DNA from: Vibrio gazogenes
GTDB taxonomy: Bacteria > Pseudomonadota > Gammaproteobacteria > Enterobacterales > Vibrionaceae
Direction of reading: 5' to 3'
DNA length: 64,000 nucleotides
Assembly (NCBI RefSeq): GCF_023920225.1
Contig: NZ_CP092587.1
Coordinates: forward strand, 1,054,001-1,118,000
Shown: piece by piece, positions 55,042 to 64,000 of the stretch
Layout: every line of letters starts with the position of its first letter
How positions within the stretch are numbered: position 1 is the first letter of the stretch
Program-made: the position numbers and the translations under genes
Notes under the pieces: model-generated
Database searches by the model: none
What the model saw: only the letters and a program-made list of their open reading frames with translations
What the model was told of the DNA's origin: nothing

Positions 55042-56489
55042 CACCATTACTTGAAGTTCGGCAATTGTCTGTCTGGCTGGGAGAGCACTGTGTCGTCGGG
55101 CCGGTCTCGCTGGCATTGGCGCATGGTGAATCGTTGACCATTCTTGGCGAAACCGGAGCCGGCAAGAGTTTGCTGCTGAAAGCGATTATCGGGGCATTAC
55201 CGGCGTCATTTACCAGCCGCGGGGAAATCTGGTGGTCAGGACAGGCACTGCATACCATGTCGGCTCATGAACGGGAAAATTTATGGGGGCGGGTCTTCTC
55301 CATTCTGCCTCAGGAGCCTTCATTAGCGCTTGATCCATTGATGCCGTTGTCCCGTCAGGCGGAGGAAGTGCCGGCATTGTTACGCAACCATGATGCGCAA
55401 GCAAGCCGAGCACAGACATCGCGATTGTTTGATTCTGTCGGACTGCGCGGTCATGAGCCGAAATATCCGGTTCAGTTGTCCGGCGGGATGGCGCAGCGTG
55501 GGGCTTATGTGTGTGCCGTCAGCGGTGGTGGTGAAATCTTGATTGCTGATGAGCCGACCAAAGGGCTTGATGATCATAACCGTGAACGTCTGGTTACAAT
55601 GCTAGAACAGTATCGTCAGCAGGGGGCGTTGTTGACCGTCACCCATGATATCGAAGTTGCAGAACAACTCGGTGGCACCATCATTGTGATTCAACAGGGG
55701 GATGTGGTCGAGCAGGGAAAAGCCAATGCCGTTCTTGCGGAGCCACAACATGCGTATACGCGCCAGCTGATCAACGCGCACCCTCGTCACTGGGCCATGC
55801 TCAATGACCATCAGCCTGGTGAGGTGTTATTGCGAGTCCATCAATTAACCATGGCGGTTGAGAATCGGGTTCTGTTTGAAAATTTGTCTTTTGAACTCCG
55901 GGCCGGAGAAGTGTTGGGGATCCGCGGACCAAGCGGATGCGGTAAATCGACCTTGTGTCAGGCGATTCTTGGTTTACGGGCTCCACTTGCGGGGGAGATT
56001 GAATATCTGCAACCGTTGGGCGTCGGGCAAAAGCTCAAACTCTATCAGGATCCACCGAGTGCATTTGCTTCACATGTCAGTTTAGGCACTTTGGTTGATG
56101 ATATTTGCCGTCGCTATCAGATTGCTGATGATGTGCCGCAAGCGTTGATGAAGCGGCTCCATTTAGATCCGAAACTATTGCGACAATCAGCCAGTCAGGT
56201 CTCCGGTGGGGAATTACAACGGTTTGCCATCTTGCGGGTATTACTGTTGAAACCCAAGTTACTGATCGCTGATGAACCGACTACTCGGTTAGATCCATCC
56301 ACGGCTCAGGAAACTCTGGCGCTGATCTTAGAAGCTGCCCGGGAAATTGATTGTGCGTTGCTACTGGTCAGCCATGAACATAATGTGTTGAATAAAGTGT
56401 GTCACCGGGTTATCGAGTTGTCGTCGGATGTACCCGTCAGCGGTCAAGAGCCTGCGGTGGCAGACCAACCTCTCACCGCTGCTGATTAA
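55038..56489 (+). CDS. Fused dual ABC ATPase (DppD-DppF / NikD-NikE type)
   Basis: Protein of 483 residues with two ATP-binding cassettes. First: Walker A GETGAGKS (37-44), signature LSGGMAQRG, Walker B ILIADEPTKGLDD. Second: Walker A GPSGCGKS near residue 300, signature VSGGELQRFAILR, Walker B LLIADEPTTRLDP. Most systems encode these as two proteins. The first signature has Ala where LSGGMRQR usually has Arg and continues with GAYVCAV, somewhat unusual. ATG 55038 overlaps the permease stop. Cargo as for the binding protein. Confidence 0.92.
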   Translation: MTPLLEVRQLSVWLGEHCVVGPVSLALAHGESLTILGETGAGKSLLLKAIIGALPASFTSRGEIWWSGQALHTMSAHERENLWGRVFSILPQEPSLALDPLMPLSRQAEEVPALLRNHDAQASRAQTSRLFDSVGLRGHEPKYPVQLSGGMAQRGAYVCAVSGGGEILIADEPTKGLDDHNRERLVTMLEQYRQQGALLTVTHDIEVAEQLGGTIIVIQQGDVVEQGKANAVLAEPQHAYTRQLINAHPRHWAMLNDHQPGEVLLRVHQLTMAVENRVLFENLSFELRAGEVLGIRGPSGCGKSTLCQAILGLRAPLAGEIEYLQPLGVGQKLKLYQDPPSAFASHVSLGTLVDDICRRYQIADDVPQALMKRLHLDPKLLRQSASQVSGGELQRFAILRVLLLKPKLLIADEPTTRLDPSTAQETLALILEAAREIDCALLLVSHEHNVLNKVCHRVIELSSDVPVSGQEPAVADQPLTAAD

Positions 56490-56593
56490 ACTCGGTAGAT
56501 AGCAACACGGTAGATCGCAATATAGTCGATGACACCACGCTAATACTGACTGATTTATCCTGGTTGGTTGTTGGCATATCCGTTGGTATGTAA

Positions 56594-56628
56594 ATAGGCC
56601 CGAATCATATTCGGGCCTATCTGTTTTT
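56594..56628. terminator. Terminator between the transporter operon and alaA
   Basis: ATAGGCCCGAAT (56594-56605) and ATTCGGGCCTAT (56609-56620), 12-bp perfect stem and a three-base loop, with CTGTTTTT after it on the plus strand. It also lies downstream of alaA on the minus strand. Confidence 0.9.
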
Positions 56629-56682
56629 CAGGGAGGTGGTGTTTCAGGTCAGTGATCACACCATGAACTGATGGTCTGTCGC

Positions 56683-57897
56683 TTACTGGCGGTAAGTCGA
56701 GAGGAATTGCTCGAAACGACTGATGGCAATTTCCAGATCTTCAACGTGCGGCAGTGTAACAATGCGGAAATGGTCGGGTTTCGGCCAATTGAAGCCGCTG
56801 CCCTGAACCAGTAAAACTTTTTCCTGAATCAGAAAATCGAGCACCATTTTCTGGTCGTCGTGAATGTTATACATTTTGGTATCAATTTTCGGGAACAAAT
56901 ACATCGCCCCTTTGGGTTTGACACAGGACACGCCCGGAATCTGATTGATCATTTCCCACGCGCGATCGCGCTGTTCTAATAATCTGCCACCGGGCAGAAT
57001 CAGTTCATTGATACTCTGATAGCCGCCCAGTGCGGTTTGAATCGCATGTTGCATCGGTACATTGGCACACAAGCGCATCGACGCCAGTATATCCAGACCG
57101 GAGACGTAACCCGCAGCAAGATGTTTCGGACCGGTGAGGAACATCCAGCCCCCTCTGAATCCACAAACACGATAAGCTTTTGACAGCCCGTTGAATGTCA
57201 CCATGAGGACATCATCAGCGAGCGTTGAGATCGGTGTATGGGTTGCGCCGTCGTATAAAATTTTGTCGTAGATTTCATCGGCAAAGATAATCAAATTATG
57301 CTGCCGGGCAATTTCGATAAATTCCAACAGAAAATCACGGCTGTAAACGGCGCCTGTCGGATTGTTCGGGTTGATCAGCACAATACCACGGGTGTTCGGG
57401 GTGATTTTCTTTTTAATGTCTTCCAGATCGGGATACCAGTCTGATTCTTCATCACACAGATAGTGCACCGCGTTCCCGCCGGAGAGCGAGATCGAGGCCG
57501 TCCACAGTGGGTAATCCGGCGCCGGTACTAGCATTTCATCGCCATTGTTCAACAGCGCTTGCATTGACATGACGATCAGCTCAGAAGCACCGTTACCGAT
57601 ATACACATCTTCGACATCGAGGGTGCGTAATCCTCTTTTCTGATAGTGCTGCACCACCGCTTTTCGGGCAGAATAGATCCCTTTGGAGTCACAATAACCT
57701 TGCGATGTTGGCAGATTACGGATCACATCGACGAGGATTTCATCAGGGGCATCAAAGCCAAAAGGTGCCGGATTGCCGATATTGAGTTTTAGGATTTTAT
57801 GTCCCTCTTCCTCCATTCGTTTAGCATGTTTGAGTACAGGACCCCGAATGTCGTAGCAGACATTATCAAGTTTTAATGACATCCCAATATTTTGCAT
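56683..57897 (-). CDS. alaA: Glutamate-pyruvate aminotransferase AlaA
   Basis: PLP-dependent class I aminotransferase of 404 residues making alanine from pyruvate and glutamate. It starts KLDNVCYDIRGPVLKHAKRM, with LNIGNPAPFGFDAPDEI, INPNNPTGAVYSRDFL, FADEIYDKILYDG and the PLP lysine in FNGLSKAYRVCGFRGGWM. Nearly the length and sequence of E. coli AlaA (YfbQ). GGGGGAG precedes the ATG. In Vibrio it normally lies next to yfbR; accessory DNA separates them here. Confidence 0.95.
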   Translation of the reverse strand: MQNIGMSLKLDNVCYDIRGPVLKHAKRMEEEGHKILKLNIGNPAPFGFDAPDEILVDVIRNLPTSQGYCDSKGIYSARKAVVQHYQKRGLRTLDVEDVYIGNGASELIVMSMQALLNNGDEMLVPAPDYPLWTASISLSGGNAVHYLCDEESDWYPDLEDIKKKITPNTRGIVLINPNNPTGAVYSRDFLLEFIEIARQHNLIIFADEIYDKILYDGATHTPISTLADDVLMVTFNGLSKAYRVCGFRGGWMFLTGPKHLAAGYVSGLDILASMRLCANVPMQHAIQTALGGYQSINELILPGGRLLEQRDRAWEMINQIPGVSCVKPKGAMYLFPKIDTKMYNIHDDQKMVLDFLIQEKVLLVQGSGFNWPKPDHFRIVTLPHVEDLEIAISRFEQFLSTYRQ

Positions 57898-58092
57898 GGC
57901 AGCTCCCCCGAAAATAATTGAATTTTTTTATTAAGTTACACTAAATCATGTTTTAAAAGAATAAAAATCTAAAATTATCTTATTTCTGGGCTAGAGCTTC
58001 GGGAGCATCTGACATAAAATGCTTACATCCTTTGACAGGAACAGATAAATCAATCAATAGAGTCGTTATTGATTCTCTCAGTTGAGGTCGCT

Positions 58093-59400
58093 TTGTCTTA
58101 TTTTCATCAAGCAGTAAACCAACTCATTCACCAGATTCATCAGGCTTCTCCACAGGTGAGCCGATGCCGACAGACGCTTGATTTCCCTCCTCATTTTGCT
58201 CTGCCTGACTGGCTTGCCGCCCAAACTTTATTCCCTAAATTCTATTGGCAAGATCGGGACGGCCGGGAAGAAGTGGTTGCTTTGGGGGCGTGTGTTACAT
58301 TTTCAGATCCCGCACCTGCCTATCAAGTGATCACCGACTCTCAGCGTATTTGGGGCGGGCGTTCCTTTGATGGGGGGACAACTAAAAATCCGCACTGTAA
58401 AGAAGCGTTTTTCTTTTTGCCGCAAATCGAGCTGATTCGCGAAGGGCATTCATGGTTTTTATGTGCCAATTTGACTCAAGCGCGTAACACGACAGTTCAG
58501 GCGTTACGGCAACTTCAGTATGAGATTCCGACCTTACCGCCGATTGCAACTGAAGTGCTTTCCGTTGATCATGCGCCTCAGCATTCTCAATGGTGCCAGT
58601 TAGTTGAGCAGGCGTTGTCTGCGATGACACAACAGCAGTTTGATAAAGTCGTCTTAGCGCGTCAGTCTACGTTTCAATTGACGCAGTCGATTCAGGCGGC
58701 ACAGTTACTAAAAGAGAGCCGACGTCACAATGATCAAAGCTTCCATTTCTTGCTGGCGATTGACCAGCGGCATAGCTTTGTCGGTTCGACACCGGAACGT
58801 CTGTATCAACGCCACGGGGAAGCGCTATTTACCGAAGCGCTCGCCGGTACTATCGGCAGAAGCGATAATATCCAACAGGATCAGGCGTTATCCGATTGGC
58901 TGATCCATGATGAGAAGAACATGACGGAGAACCAGTATGTTGTCGATGACATTGTGGATCGTTTAACGCCTTTGGCGCGTTCTGTTGAAGTCGGTGCCGA
59001 AACCGCGTTGGTGAAACTGCGTCGCGTACAACATTTGAAACGTCACATTACGGCGGAACTGAATCCGTCCATCAATGGCGTCCAGTTACTGGGCGCATTA
59101 CAGCCGACCGCAGCCGTCGCGGGCCTGCCAAGACAAGCCGCTAAAACGTTTATTGAACGTTATGAGCCGTTCTGCCGAGGATGGTATGCCGGTTCGATCG
59201 GGTATATCAGCCATCAACGTGCTGAATTCTGTGTTGCCATCCGCAGTGCGCTGGTCATGGATAAACAGGTCAAACTCTTTGCCGGGGCGGGGATTGTGAG
59301 TGGTTCGGTTGCCGAACATGAATGGTTAGAGTTGGATCGCAAGATGTCAACTTTACTCAGCCTGATTACAGAGATCTCTCCGGAGGAAGTGGTATCGTGA
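58093..59400 (+). CDS. menF: Isochorismate synthase MenF
   Basis: Chorismate-binding enzyme converting chorismate to isochorismate, first step of menaquinone synthesis. About 435 residues from TTG 58093, which is favoured because TTGAGG ends five bases upstream and a leading MSYFHQAVNQL fits homologs; the frame is open upstream to 58069. Signature segments: FVGSTPERLYQRHG, ALAGTIGR, HDEKNMTENQYVVDDI, LQPTAAVAGLPRQAA, ERYEPFCRGWYAGSIGY, and the CVAIRSALV, GAGIVSGSVAEHEWLE end. Coupled to menD by a four-base overlap (GTGA). Confidence 0.93.
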   Translation: MSYFHQAVNQLIHQIHQASPQVSRCRQTLDFPPHFALPDWLAAQTLFPKFYWQDRDGREEVVALGACVTFSDPAPAYQVITDSQRIWGGRSFDGGTTKNPHCKEAFFFLPQIELIREGHSWFLCANLTQARNTTVQALRQLQYEIPTLPPIATEVLSVDHAPQHSQWCQLVEQALSAMTQQQFDKVVLARQSTFQLTQSIQAAQLLKESRRHNDQSFHFLLAIDQRHSFVGSTPERLYQRHGEALFTEALAGTIGRSDNIQQDQALSDWLIHDEKNMTENQYVVDDIVDRLTPLARSVEVGAETALVKLRRVQHLKRHITAELNPSINGVQLLGALQPTAAVAGLPRQAAKTFIERYEPFCRGWYAGSIGYISHQRAEFCVAIRSALVMDKQVKLFAGAGIVSGSVAEHEWLELDRKMSTLLSLITEISPEEVVS

Positions 59401-61121
59401 AATCTCAACAAGCGGTGATGAATCGCGTCTGGAGTCGGTTGATTCTGGAAGAATTGTCGCGTCTGGGTGTACGTGATGTGTGTGTTGCACCGGGATCCCG
59501 TTCGACACCGCTGACACTCGAAGCCGATGCGCATTCGGCCCTGCGGCTCCATCGTCATTTTGACGAAAGAGGGCTGGGCTATCTGGCGTTAGGGCTGGCG
59601 AAAGCCAGTCATCAACCGGTCGCCGTGATTGTCACATCGGGCACCGCGGTGGCGAATTTGCTCCCGTGTGTGGTTGAAGCCAATTTGACGGGTGAAAAAT
59701 TGGTGTTGTTAACCGCAGACCGTCCGGTGGAACTGGTTGACTGTGGTGCGAATCAGGCGATTGAACAACCGGGAATTTTTGCCGCACACGTGGCTCAGGC
59801 GGTTAACTTACCCAGTCCGACCACGGCCATCGCGCCCAACTGGCTGCTCACCACGCTTGATCAGGCCCTCTTTGTGCAGGCACGCCGTGGTGGTGCGGTG
59901 CACATCAATTGTCCGTTTCCCGAACCCTTGTATATACCGGAGCAAGATGAAGTTATCGACGATGCGGTTTATCTGGCTGGGGTTCTGCCGTGGTTGGCGA
60001 AGCGAGAGCCTTATATTATCAAGCAAAGCGAACCGCAGTTACCGCAGCCGTCTGACCCGACACTATTCTGTCAGCGCGGTGTGGTGATTATCGGCTCTCT
60101 GACGTTGGCTGAGGCAGAGCAAGCAAAAGCGTTCGCACAGCGGTTGGGTTGGCCGGTATTCTGTGATCCTCAGTCCGGTGTCTCAAGCGACTGGGCATAT
60201 TTCGATATCTGGCTTCACCATCGCACCGCCCAACAAGTCTTGTCCGAATGTGACGTTATCGTTCAGTTCGGAGGACAACTGGTTTCCAAACGGCTCAATC
60301 AATGGTTGCAACAGCATGTGATGCAACACGGAAGTCATTATCTGTTGATTTCTCCGGATGAGAAACGCAACAACCCGTCACACCTGCCACAACAGCAGAT
60401 TGTCGCGCCGATTGAAACTTGGGTTGATGCTCAAATCGAGCGGAATCAGGCACAAACCGTCGGGTCATCAGCCGGTTGGGCGGATACGTTACTGCCGTTG
60501 ATTGGCCGAATCCCGGCTGTGGTACAGCAAGTTGCACAGAGCACTGCATCCATTTCGGAATTAGATGTCGGCCGGTCAGTGGCAACGCTTGCCCCCGCAG
60601 CGGATTTATTTTTCGGGAACAGTTTGATGGTGCGCTTGGTGGATATGTTCGGCAAGGTGGCGCATCAGAACGTCTATTCTAACCGGGGAGCGTCGGGTAT
60701 TGATGGGCTGGTGGCAACGGCAGCCGGTGTTCAGCAGGCGCGACAGCAACCGATGTTGTTAATGCTTGGCGATACATCACTTTTGTATGACCTCAATTCG
60801 CTCGCTTTGTTGACCAATACGCCTCAGCCTTTTGTGATTGTGGTGACCAATAATGACGGTGGGGCGATTTTTGACCTACTGCCAGTACCACAACAACAGA
60901 AAACCGACTTGTATCAGATGCCACATGGTTATGATTTTCAACATGCCGCCGCCCAGTTTGGGTTGCGCTATGCCAAGCCCGAGAGTGTGAGCGCATTGAC
61001 GGATTGTGTTGCGCAGCATTTCGAGCACGGCAAGCATGGCTTGATTGTCGAAGTCCGTGTCCCTGCCGGTCAGGCAGCACAACACATTCAGCAGGTCATC
61101 CAGCATGTCTGTACTTTATAG
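59397..61121 (+). CDS. menD: SEPHCHC synthase MenD
   Basis: ThDP-dependent enzyme joining isochorismate and 2-oxoglutarate to SEPHCHC. It is 574 residues from GTG 59397, which overlaps the menF stop and has GGAGGAAG seven bases upstream. Motifs: RDVCVAPGSRSTPLTL, LGLAKASHQPVAVIVTSGTA, LTADRPVEL, NRGASGIDGL and the ThDP/Mg motif GDTSLLYDLNSL...NNDGGAIFDLLP. It overlaps menH by 17 bases. Confidence 0.96.
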   Translation: MKSQQAVMNRVWSRLILEELSRLGVRDVCVAPGSRSTPLTLEADAHSALRLHRHFDERGLGYLALGLAKASHQPVAVIVTSGTAVANLLPCVVEANLTGEKLVLLTADRPVELVDCGANQAIEQPGIFAAHVAQAVNLPSPTTAIAPNWLLTTLDQALFVQARRGGAVHINCPFPEPLYIPEQDEVIDDAVYLAGVLPWLAKREPYIIKQSEPQLPQPSDPTLFCQRGVVIIGSLTLAEAEQAKAFAQRLGWPVFCDPQSGVSSDWAYFDIWLHHRTAQQVLSECDVIVQFGGQLVSKRLNQWLQQHVMQHGSHYLLISPDEKRNNPSHLPQQQIVAPIETWVDAQIERNQAQTVGSSAGWADTLLPLIGRIPAVVQQVAQSTASISELDVGRSVATLAPAADLFFGNSLMVRLVDMFGKVAHQNVYSNRGASGIDGLVATAAGVQQARQQPMLLMLGDTSLLYDLNSLALLTNTPQPFVIVVTNNDGGAIFDLLPVPQQQKTDLYQMPHGYDFQHAAAQFGLRYAKPESVSALTDCVAQHFEHGKHGLIVEVRVPAGQAAQHIQQVIQHVCTL

Positions 61122-61899
61122 CGTTTACACGCCAGCGGAGACGGATCTTAATCAGGATCGACCCGTGCTGGTTTTTTTACATGGTTTACTGGGTAGTTGT
61201 GACGACTGGTCAAAAACCCTGACTCATTTACGCGACTTCCCTTGTTTGACCATCGATTTGTGTGGACACGGACATAGCAGTGAGCAACGTTGTACCGATT
61301 TTGACGACGGTTGTGCGCAGATTGCCCGGACGATTGCGAGCCGTTTAGCACCAGCTCAGCCGCTGGTGCTGATTGGTTATTCGCTGGGAGGGCGGTTAGC
61401 CATGTACGGTGCCGTTCACGGGGCTTGGTCGGCCTTGAATGTGACCACGTTGGTGATTGAAGGGGGCAACTTCGGATTGCATGATGAGTCCGCCCGTCAG
61501 GCGCGTTGGCAACAGGATCAGGCTTGGGCGAATCGCTTTGCATCAGAGCCGATTGCTGATGTTTTAATCAGTTGGTATCAGCAGCCGGTATTTTCTTCTC
61601 TCAATGATGAGCAAAGACAAGATTTGATCACCCGACGGAGTGATAATCTTGGCGCCGACATCGCGGCGATGATGCGTGCGACATCGTTAGCTTTGCAGCC
61701 GGATTTGCTACCGGCATTGAAAACACAGCCGATTCCCATTCAGTACATCTGCGGGGAGCGTGATCAAAAATTTCGTCAACTCGCTGAATCCAGCGGGTTG
61801 CCAACACAGATTGTTTTGCAGGCAGGACATAATGTCCATCAGGAGCGACCCGAGGCGTTTGCCCAGTGTCTTCGGACACCACTCGCTCAACAGAGATGA
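61105..61899 (+). CDS. menH: SHCHC synthase MenH
   Basis: Alpha/beta-hydrolase of 264 residues that eliminates pyruvate from SEPHCHC. VFLHGLLGSCDDW (oxyanion region), GYSLGGRLAMYG with the catalytic Ser, and QAGHNVHQERPEAF with the catalytic His near the end. ATG 61105 is inside the menD end (17-base overlap). Family length matches. Confidence 0.93.
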   Translation: MSVLYSVYTPAETDLNQDRPVLVFLHGLLGSCDDWSKTLTHLRDFPCLTIDLCGHGHSSEQRCTDFDDGCAQIARTIASRLAPAQPLVLIGYSLGGRLAMYGAVHGAWSALNVTTLVIEGGNFGLHDESARQARWQQDQAWANRFASEPIADVLISWYQQPVFSSLNDEQRQDLITRRSDNLGADIAAMMRATSLALQPDLLPALKTQPIPIQYICGERDQKFRQLAESSGLPTQIVLQAGHNVHQERPEAFAQCLRTPLAQQR

Positions 61900-61923
61900 C
61901 AGCTTAAACAAGATAGGTAGATT

Positions 61924-62790
61924 ATGACAATTACTGTAGGTATCAGTGAAGAAGAACTTTATGCACCGGTCAACTGGAACGATTGTAGCGGTGAGTATCA
62001 AGATATCCACTATCATAAATCGGATGATGGCATTGCGAGAATTACCATTGCCCGTCCACAGGTTCGCAATGCGTTTCGCCCCCAGACGGTGAAAGAGATG
62101 ATTCAGGCGCTGGCCGATGCCCGTTATGATTCTGGCGTGGGTGTCATCGTGCTGACCGGACTGGGAGAAGATGCGTTCTGTTCGGGTGGCGATCAGAAAA
62201 TTCGCGGTGATTATGGCGGCTATCGCGATGACGAAGGCACACACCATCTCAATGTACTAGACTTTCAGCGTCAAATCCGGACTTGTCCGAAGCCGGTCAT
62301 TGCTGCCGTGGCAGGTTGGGCTGTTGGCGGAGGCCATGTTCTGCATATGATGTGTGATTTAACCATTGCGGCTGACAATGCCAAGTTCGGTCAGACCGGC
62401 CCGAAAGTCGGATCGTTTGACGGCGGTTGGGGTGCCTCTTACATGTCACGGATTGTCGGCCAGAAAAAAGCCCGCGAAATCTGGTTCTTGTGCCGCTTTT
62501 ATGATGCGCAGGAAGCTGTGGATATGGGGCTGGTGAATACCGTTGTGCCATTGGCGGATCTGGAAAAAGAAACCGTACGCTGGTGTCGGGAAGTTTTACA
62601 ACACAGCCCGATGGCGCTGCGTTGTTTGAAAGCAGCCTTGAATGCTGACTGTGATGGTCAGGCCGGGTTACAAGAGCTGGCAGGCAATGCAACGATGATG
62701 TTTTACATGACAGAAGAAGGTCAGGAAGGTCGGAATGCATTTAACGAAAAACGTCGCCCTGATTTTCACAAGTTTCCTCGTAATCCGTAA
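61924..62790 (+). CDS. menB: 1,4-Dihydroxy-2-naphthoyl-CoA synthase MenB
   Basis: Crotonase-family enzyme of 288 residues that closes the naphthoquinone ring from OSB-CoA. Motifs: [67 protein letters not shown] and the end [20 protein letters not shown], all typical. In the pathway it acts after MenC and MenE although it is encoded before them. Confidence 0.97.
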   Translation: MTITVGISEEELYAPVNWNDCSGEYQDIHYHKSDDGIARITIARPQVRNAFRPQTVKEMIQALADARYDSGVGVIVLTGLGEDAFCSGGDQKIRGDYGGYRDDEGTHHLNVLDFQRQIRTCPKPVIAAVAGWAVGGGHVLHMMCDLTIAADNAKFGQTGPKVGSFDGGWGASYMSRIVGQKKAREIWFLCRFYDAQEAVDMGLVNTVVPLADLEKETVRWCREVLQHSPMALRCLKAALNADCDGQAGLQELAGNATMMFYMTEEGQEGRNAFNEKRRPDFHKFPRNP

Positions 62791-62808
62791 GCTAAAAAGC
62801 TCGGCAAC

Positions 62809-62850
62809 GATTGAAATACAATGATTGAAATAAAATGATTGAAATAAGAT
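62809..62850 (+). repeat. Three 14-bp tandem repeats between menB and menC
   Basis: GATTGAAATACAAT, GATTGAAATAAAAT and GATTGAAATAAGAT follow each other without gap, in the 110-base menB-menC spacer. Confidence 0.93.
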
Positions 62851-62900
62851 GTCTGGTGGTGATTTAACCCTCGGACATTAGTTCAAAAGGAACAGTGACA

Positions 62901-63884
62901 ATGCGTAGTGCAAAACTGTATCGCTATCGATTACCGATGGATAGCGGCGTGATTCTTCGCAACGAGAAGCTTCTGGAACGAGAAGGCTTCATCGTAGAAA
63001 TGCATGAGCAGAATCAGGTAGGCCGGGGTGAAATCGCGCCATTAGTCGGATTCAGCCGGGAATCTTCAACGGAAGCTGGTGTTCAGCTTCAAGAACAACT
63101 GGCACGCTGGTGTCGCGGTGAAGTGATTGACTATTCGTCATTATATCCATCCGTAGCGTTTGGTTTGTCTGTCGCAGAGGCCGAGTTATCCGGTGAACTG
63201 CCACAAGCAGGGCATTATTTTGCAGCGCCCTTATGTATCGGTGACCCGGATGAATTGATCGAGCGTCTTCAGGAATTGCCGAAAAAAGTCGCCAAAGTCA
63301 AAGTGGGTTGGTATGAGCCGATCCGTGACGGACTGGTGGTGAATTTGTTGCTGGAAAGCATTCCTGAGTTATCACTGCGGTTGGATGTCAATCGCGGCTG
63401 GACGCCAGAGCAGGCGGCTAAATTCGCCAGTAAAATTTCACATTCTTATCGGCAGCGCATCGCCTATGTCGAAGAACCGTGTGCTGCGCCGAGCGATAGC
63501 ATTGCGTTTGCGATTAATACCGGGATTGCGATTGCGTGGGATGAAACCTTACAGGAATCATTGCATGATCCCGATTTCAGTCTGGAAGAGCTGACCGGTG
63601 TTAAAGCACTGATCATCAAACCGACACTGATTGGTTCGATTGAACGCTGTCGTTACTTGTTCGAAAAAGCCAGAACACTGGGAATGCAACCGGTAATCAG
63701 TTCCAGCATTGAGTCGAGCTTCGGCTTGTGTCAATTGGCACGTCTGTCACGCTGGTTGCTACCGGATGAGGTGCCGGGGCTTGATACCGTCGGTCTGTTT
63801 CAGCAACAGTTGGCCGTCGCGTGGCCGGGATGTGACTTACCCGTTGTTGCGTTGGAAAGTCAGGAACTGATCTGGACGTCTTGA
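62901..63884 (+). CDS. menC: o-Succinylbenzoate synthase MenC
   Basis: Enolase-superfamily enzyme of 327 residues that dehydrates SHCHC to o-succinylbenzoate. Catalytic Lys in AKVKVGWY, metal ligands in LRLDVNRGW, YVEEPC and AWDETL, and the second Lys in ALIIKPTLIGS. ATG 62901 with AAGGA nine bases upstream is preferred over a GTG at 62895. Its stop overlaps the menE start (TGATG). Confidence 0.95.
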   Translation: MRSAKLYRYRLPMDSGVILRNEKLLEREGFIVEMHEQNQVGRGEIAPLVGFSRESSTEAGVQLQEQLARWCRGEVIDYSSLYPSVAFGLSVAEAELSGELPQAGHYFAAPLCIGDPDELIERLQELPKKVAKVKVGWYEPIRDGLVVNLLLESIPELSLRLDVNRGWTPEQAAKFASKISHSYRQRIAYVEEPCAAPSDSIAFAINTGIAIAWDETLQESLHDPDFSLEELTGVKALIIKPTLIGSIERCRYLFEKARTLGMQPVISSSIESSFGLCQLARLSRWLLPDEVPGLDTVGLFQQQLAVAWPGCDLPVVALESQELIWTS

Positions 63885-64000
63885 TGATCAATGATGCCCC
63901 TGACCCGAACGCCCCGTGGCTGCGCTGGGCAATTGAACGGCCGACAGCCATTGCGCTGAAAGTCGCGCAGCAAACTTATACGTGGCAAGCGGTGGCTGAG
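63884..64000 (+). CDS. menE: o-Succinylbenzoate-CoA ligase MenE, start only
   Basis: The last 117 bases code for 39 residues beginning MINDAPDPNAPWLRWAIERP and continuing AIALKVAQQTYTWQAVAE, which fits the N-terminus of an acyl-adenylating ligase (the TYTWQ segment corresponds to the usual SYTY/WxEL part). The assignment rests mainly on gene order after menC in a men operon. The gene continues past the window. Confidence 0.8.
   Translation, partial: MINDAPDPNAPWLRWAIERPTAIALKVAQQTYTWQAVAE

Noticed and set aside
1..64000. CRISPR arrays, tRNA or rRNA genes, prophage or integrase genes
   Set aside because: None was recognised on reading. The regularly spaced repeats seen are short tandem units without spacer structure.

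Overview
The window looks like chromosome 1 of a Vibrio species. The evidence is a close AphB-type LysR regulator beside an RssB-like response regulator and a YdjA-type nitroreductase, the order moaABCDE - udp - metG - mrp - udk - asmA - btuR - fadL - fadIJ, and a menFDHBCE cluster next to alaA, as I remember from Vibrio genomes. Base composition is moderate and gene density is high. No rRNA, tRNA or CRISPR array was seen. The species cannot be named from this.

Layout. (1) 1-23.1 kb is core metabolism: the start of a YvcK/YbhK gene, a molybdenum-cofactor operon behind a Moco-type leader RNA, a CBS-domain protein, uridine phosphorylase, MetRS, Mrp, uridine kinase, AsmA, a corrinoid adenosyltransferase, a low-molecular-weight tyrosine phosphatase, the FadL porin and the FadI/FadJ beta-oxidation pair with FadR-like operators, a nitroreductase, AphB and an RssB-like regulator. 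(2) 23.3-29.3 kb holds apt, dnaX with a complete programmed -1 frameshift signal, ybaB, recR, two cysteine-cluster proteins, a rhombosortase that overlaps both neighbours, and a DTW-domain tRNA-modifying enzyme. (3) 29.3-37.1 kb is accessory: a REP-associated tyrosine transposase (RAYT) flanked by copies of a short repeat, then a tightly coupled eight-gene operon (SnoaL-like, SDR, FAD oxidoreductase, DUF1365, Cfa-like methyltransferase, DUF2878, chalcone-isomerase-like, DUF3833 lipoprotein) behind a perfect TTGTACAA palindrome like those bound by LitR/CarH light-responsive MerR regulators. (4) 37.1-46.2 kb is a histidine-degradation locus: hutF reading left, hutC and hutHIGU reading right, with an IS200-type element between hutC and hutH. 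HutF plus an N-formylglutamate deformylase implies the formylglutamate route to glutamate. (5) 46.2-56.6 kb lies between yfbR and alaA and is mostly accessory: a chemoreceptor, a 474/482-bp tandem repeat block, a PL9-like beta-helix protein and a peptide/nickel-type ABC transporter. (6) 56.7-64 kb holds alaA and menF-D-H-B-C-E; menE is cut by the window end.

Most notable signal. A short non-coding repeat, consensus GGYGTGTGTCCYYGTAAG, occurs about a dozen times, all in accessory DNA: on both sides of the RAYT (inverted relative to each other), at the end of the lipid operon, bracketing the long tandem repeat, overlapping the hutF ribosome-binding site, and as three consecutive copies inside hutF that keep the frame and add about 22 residues. 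This fits a RAYT mobilising a non-standard REP-like family that has colonised a coding sequence. The RAYT-repeat link is inferred from co-occurrence.
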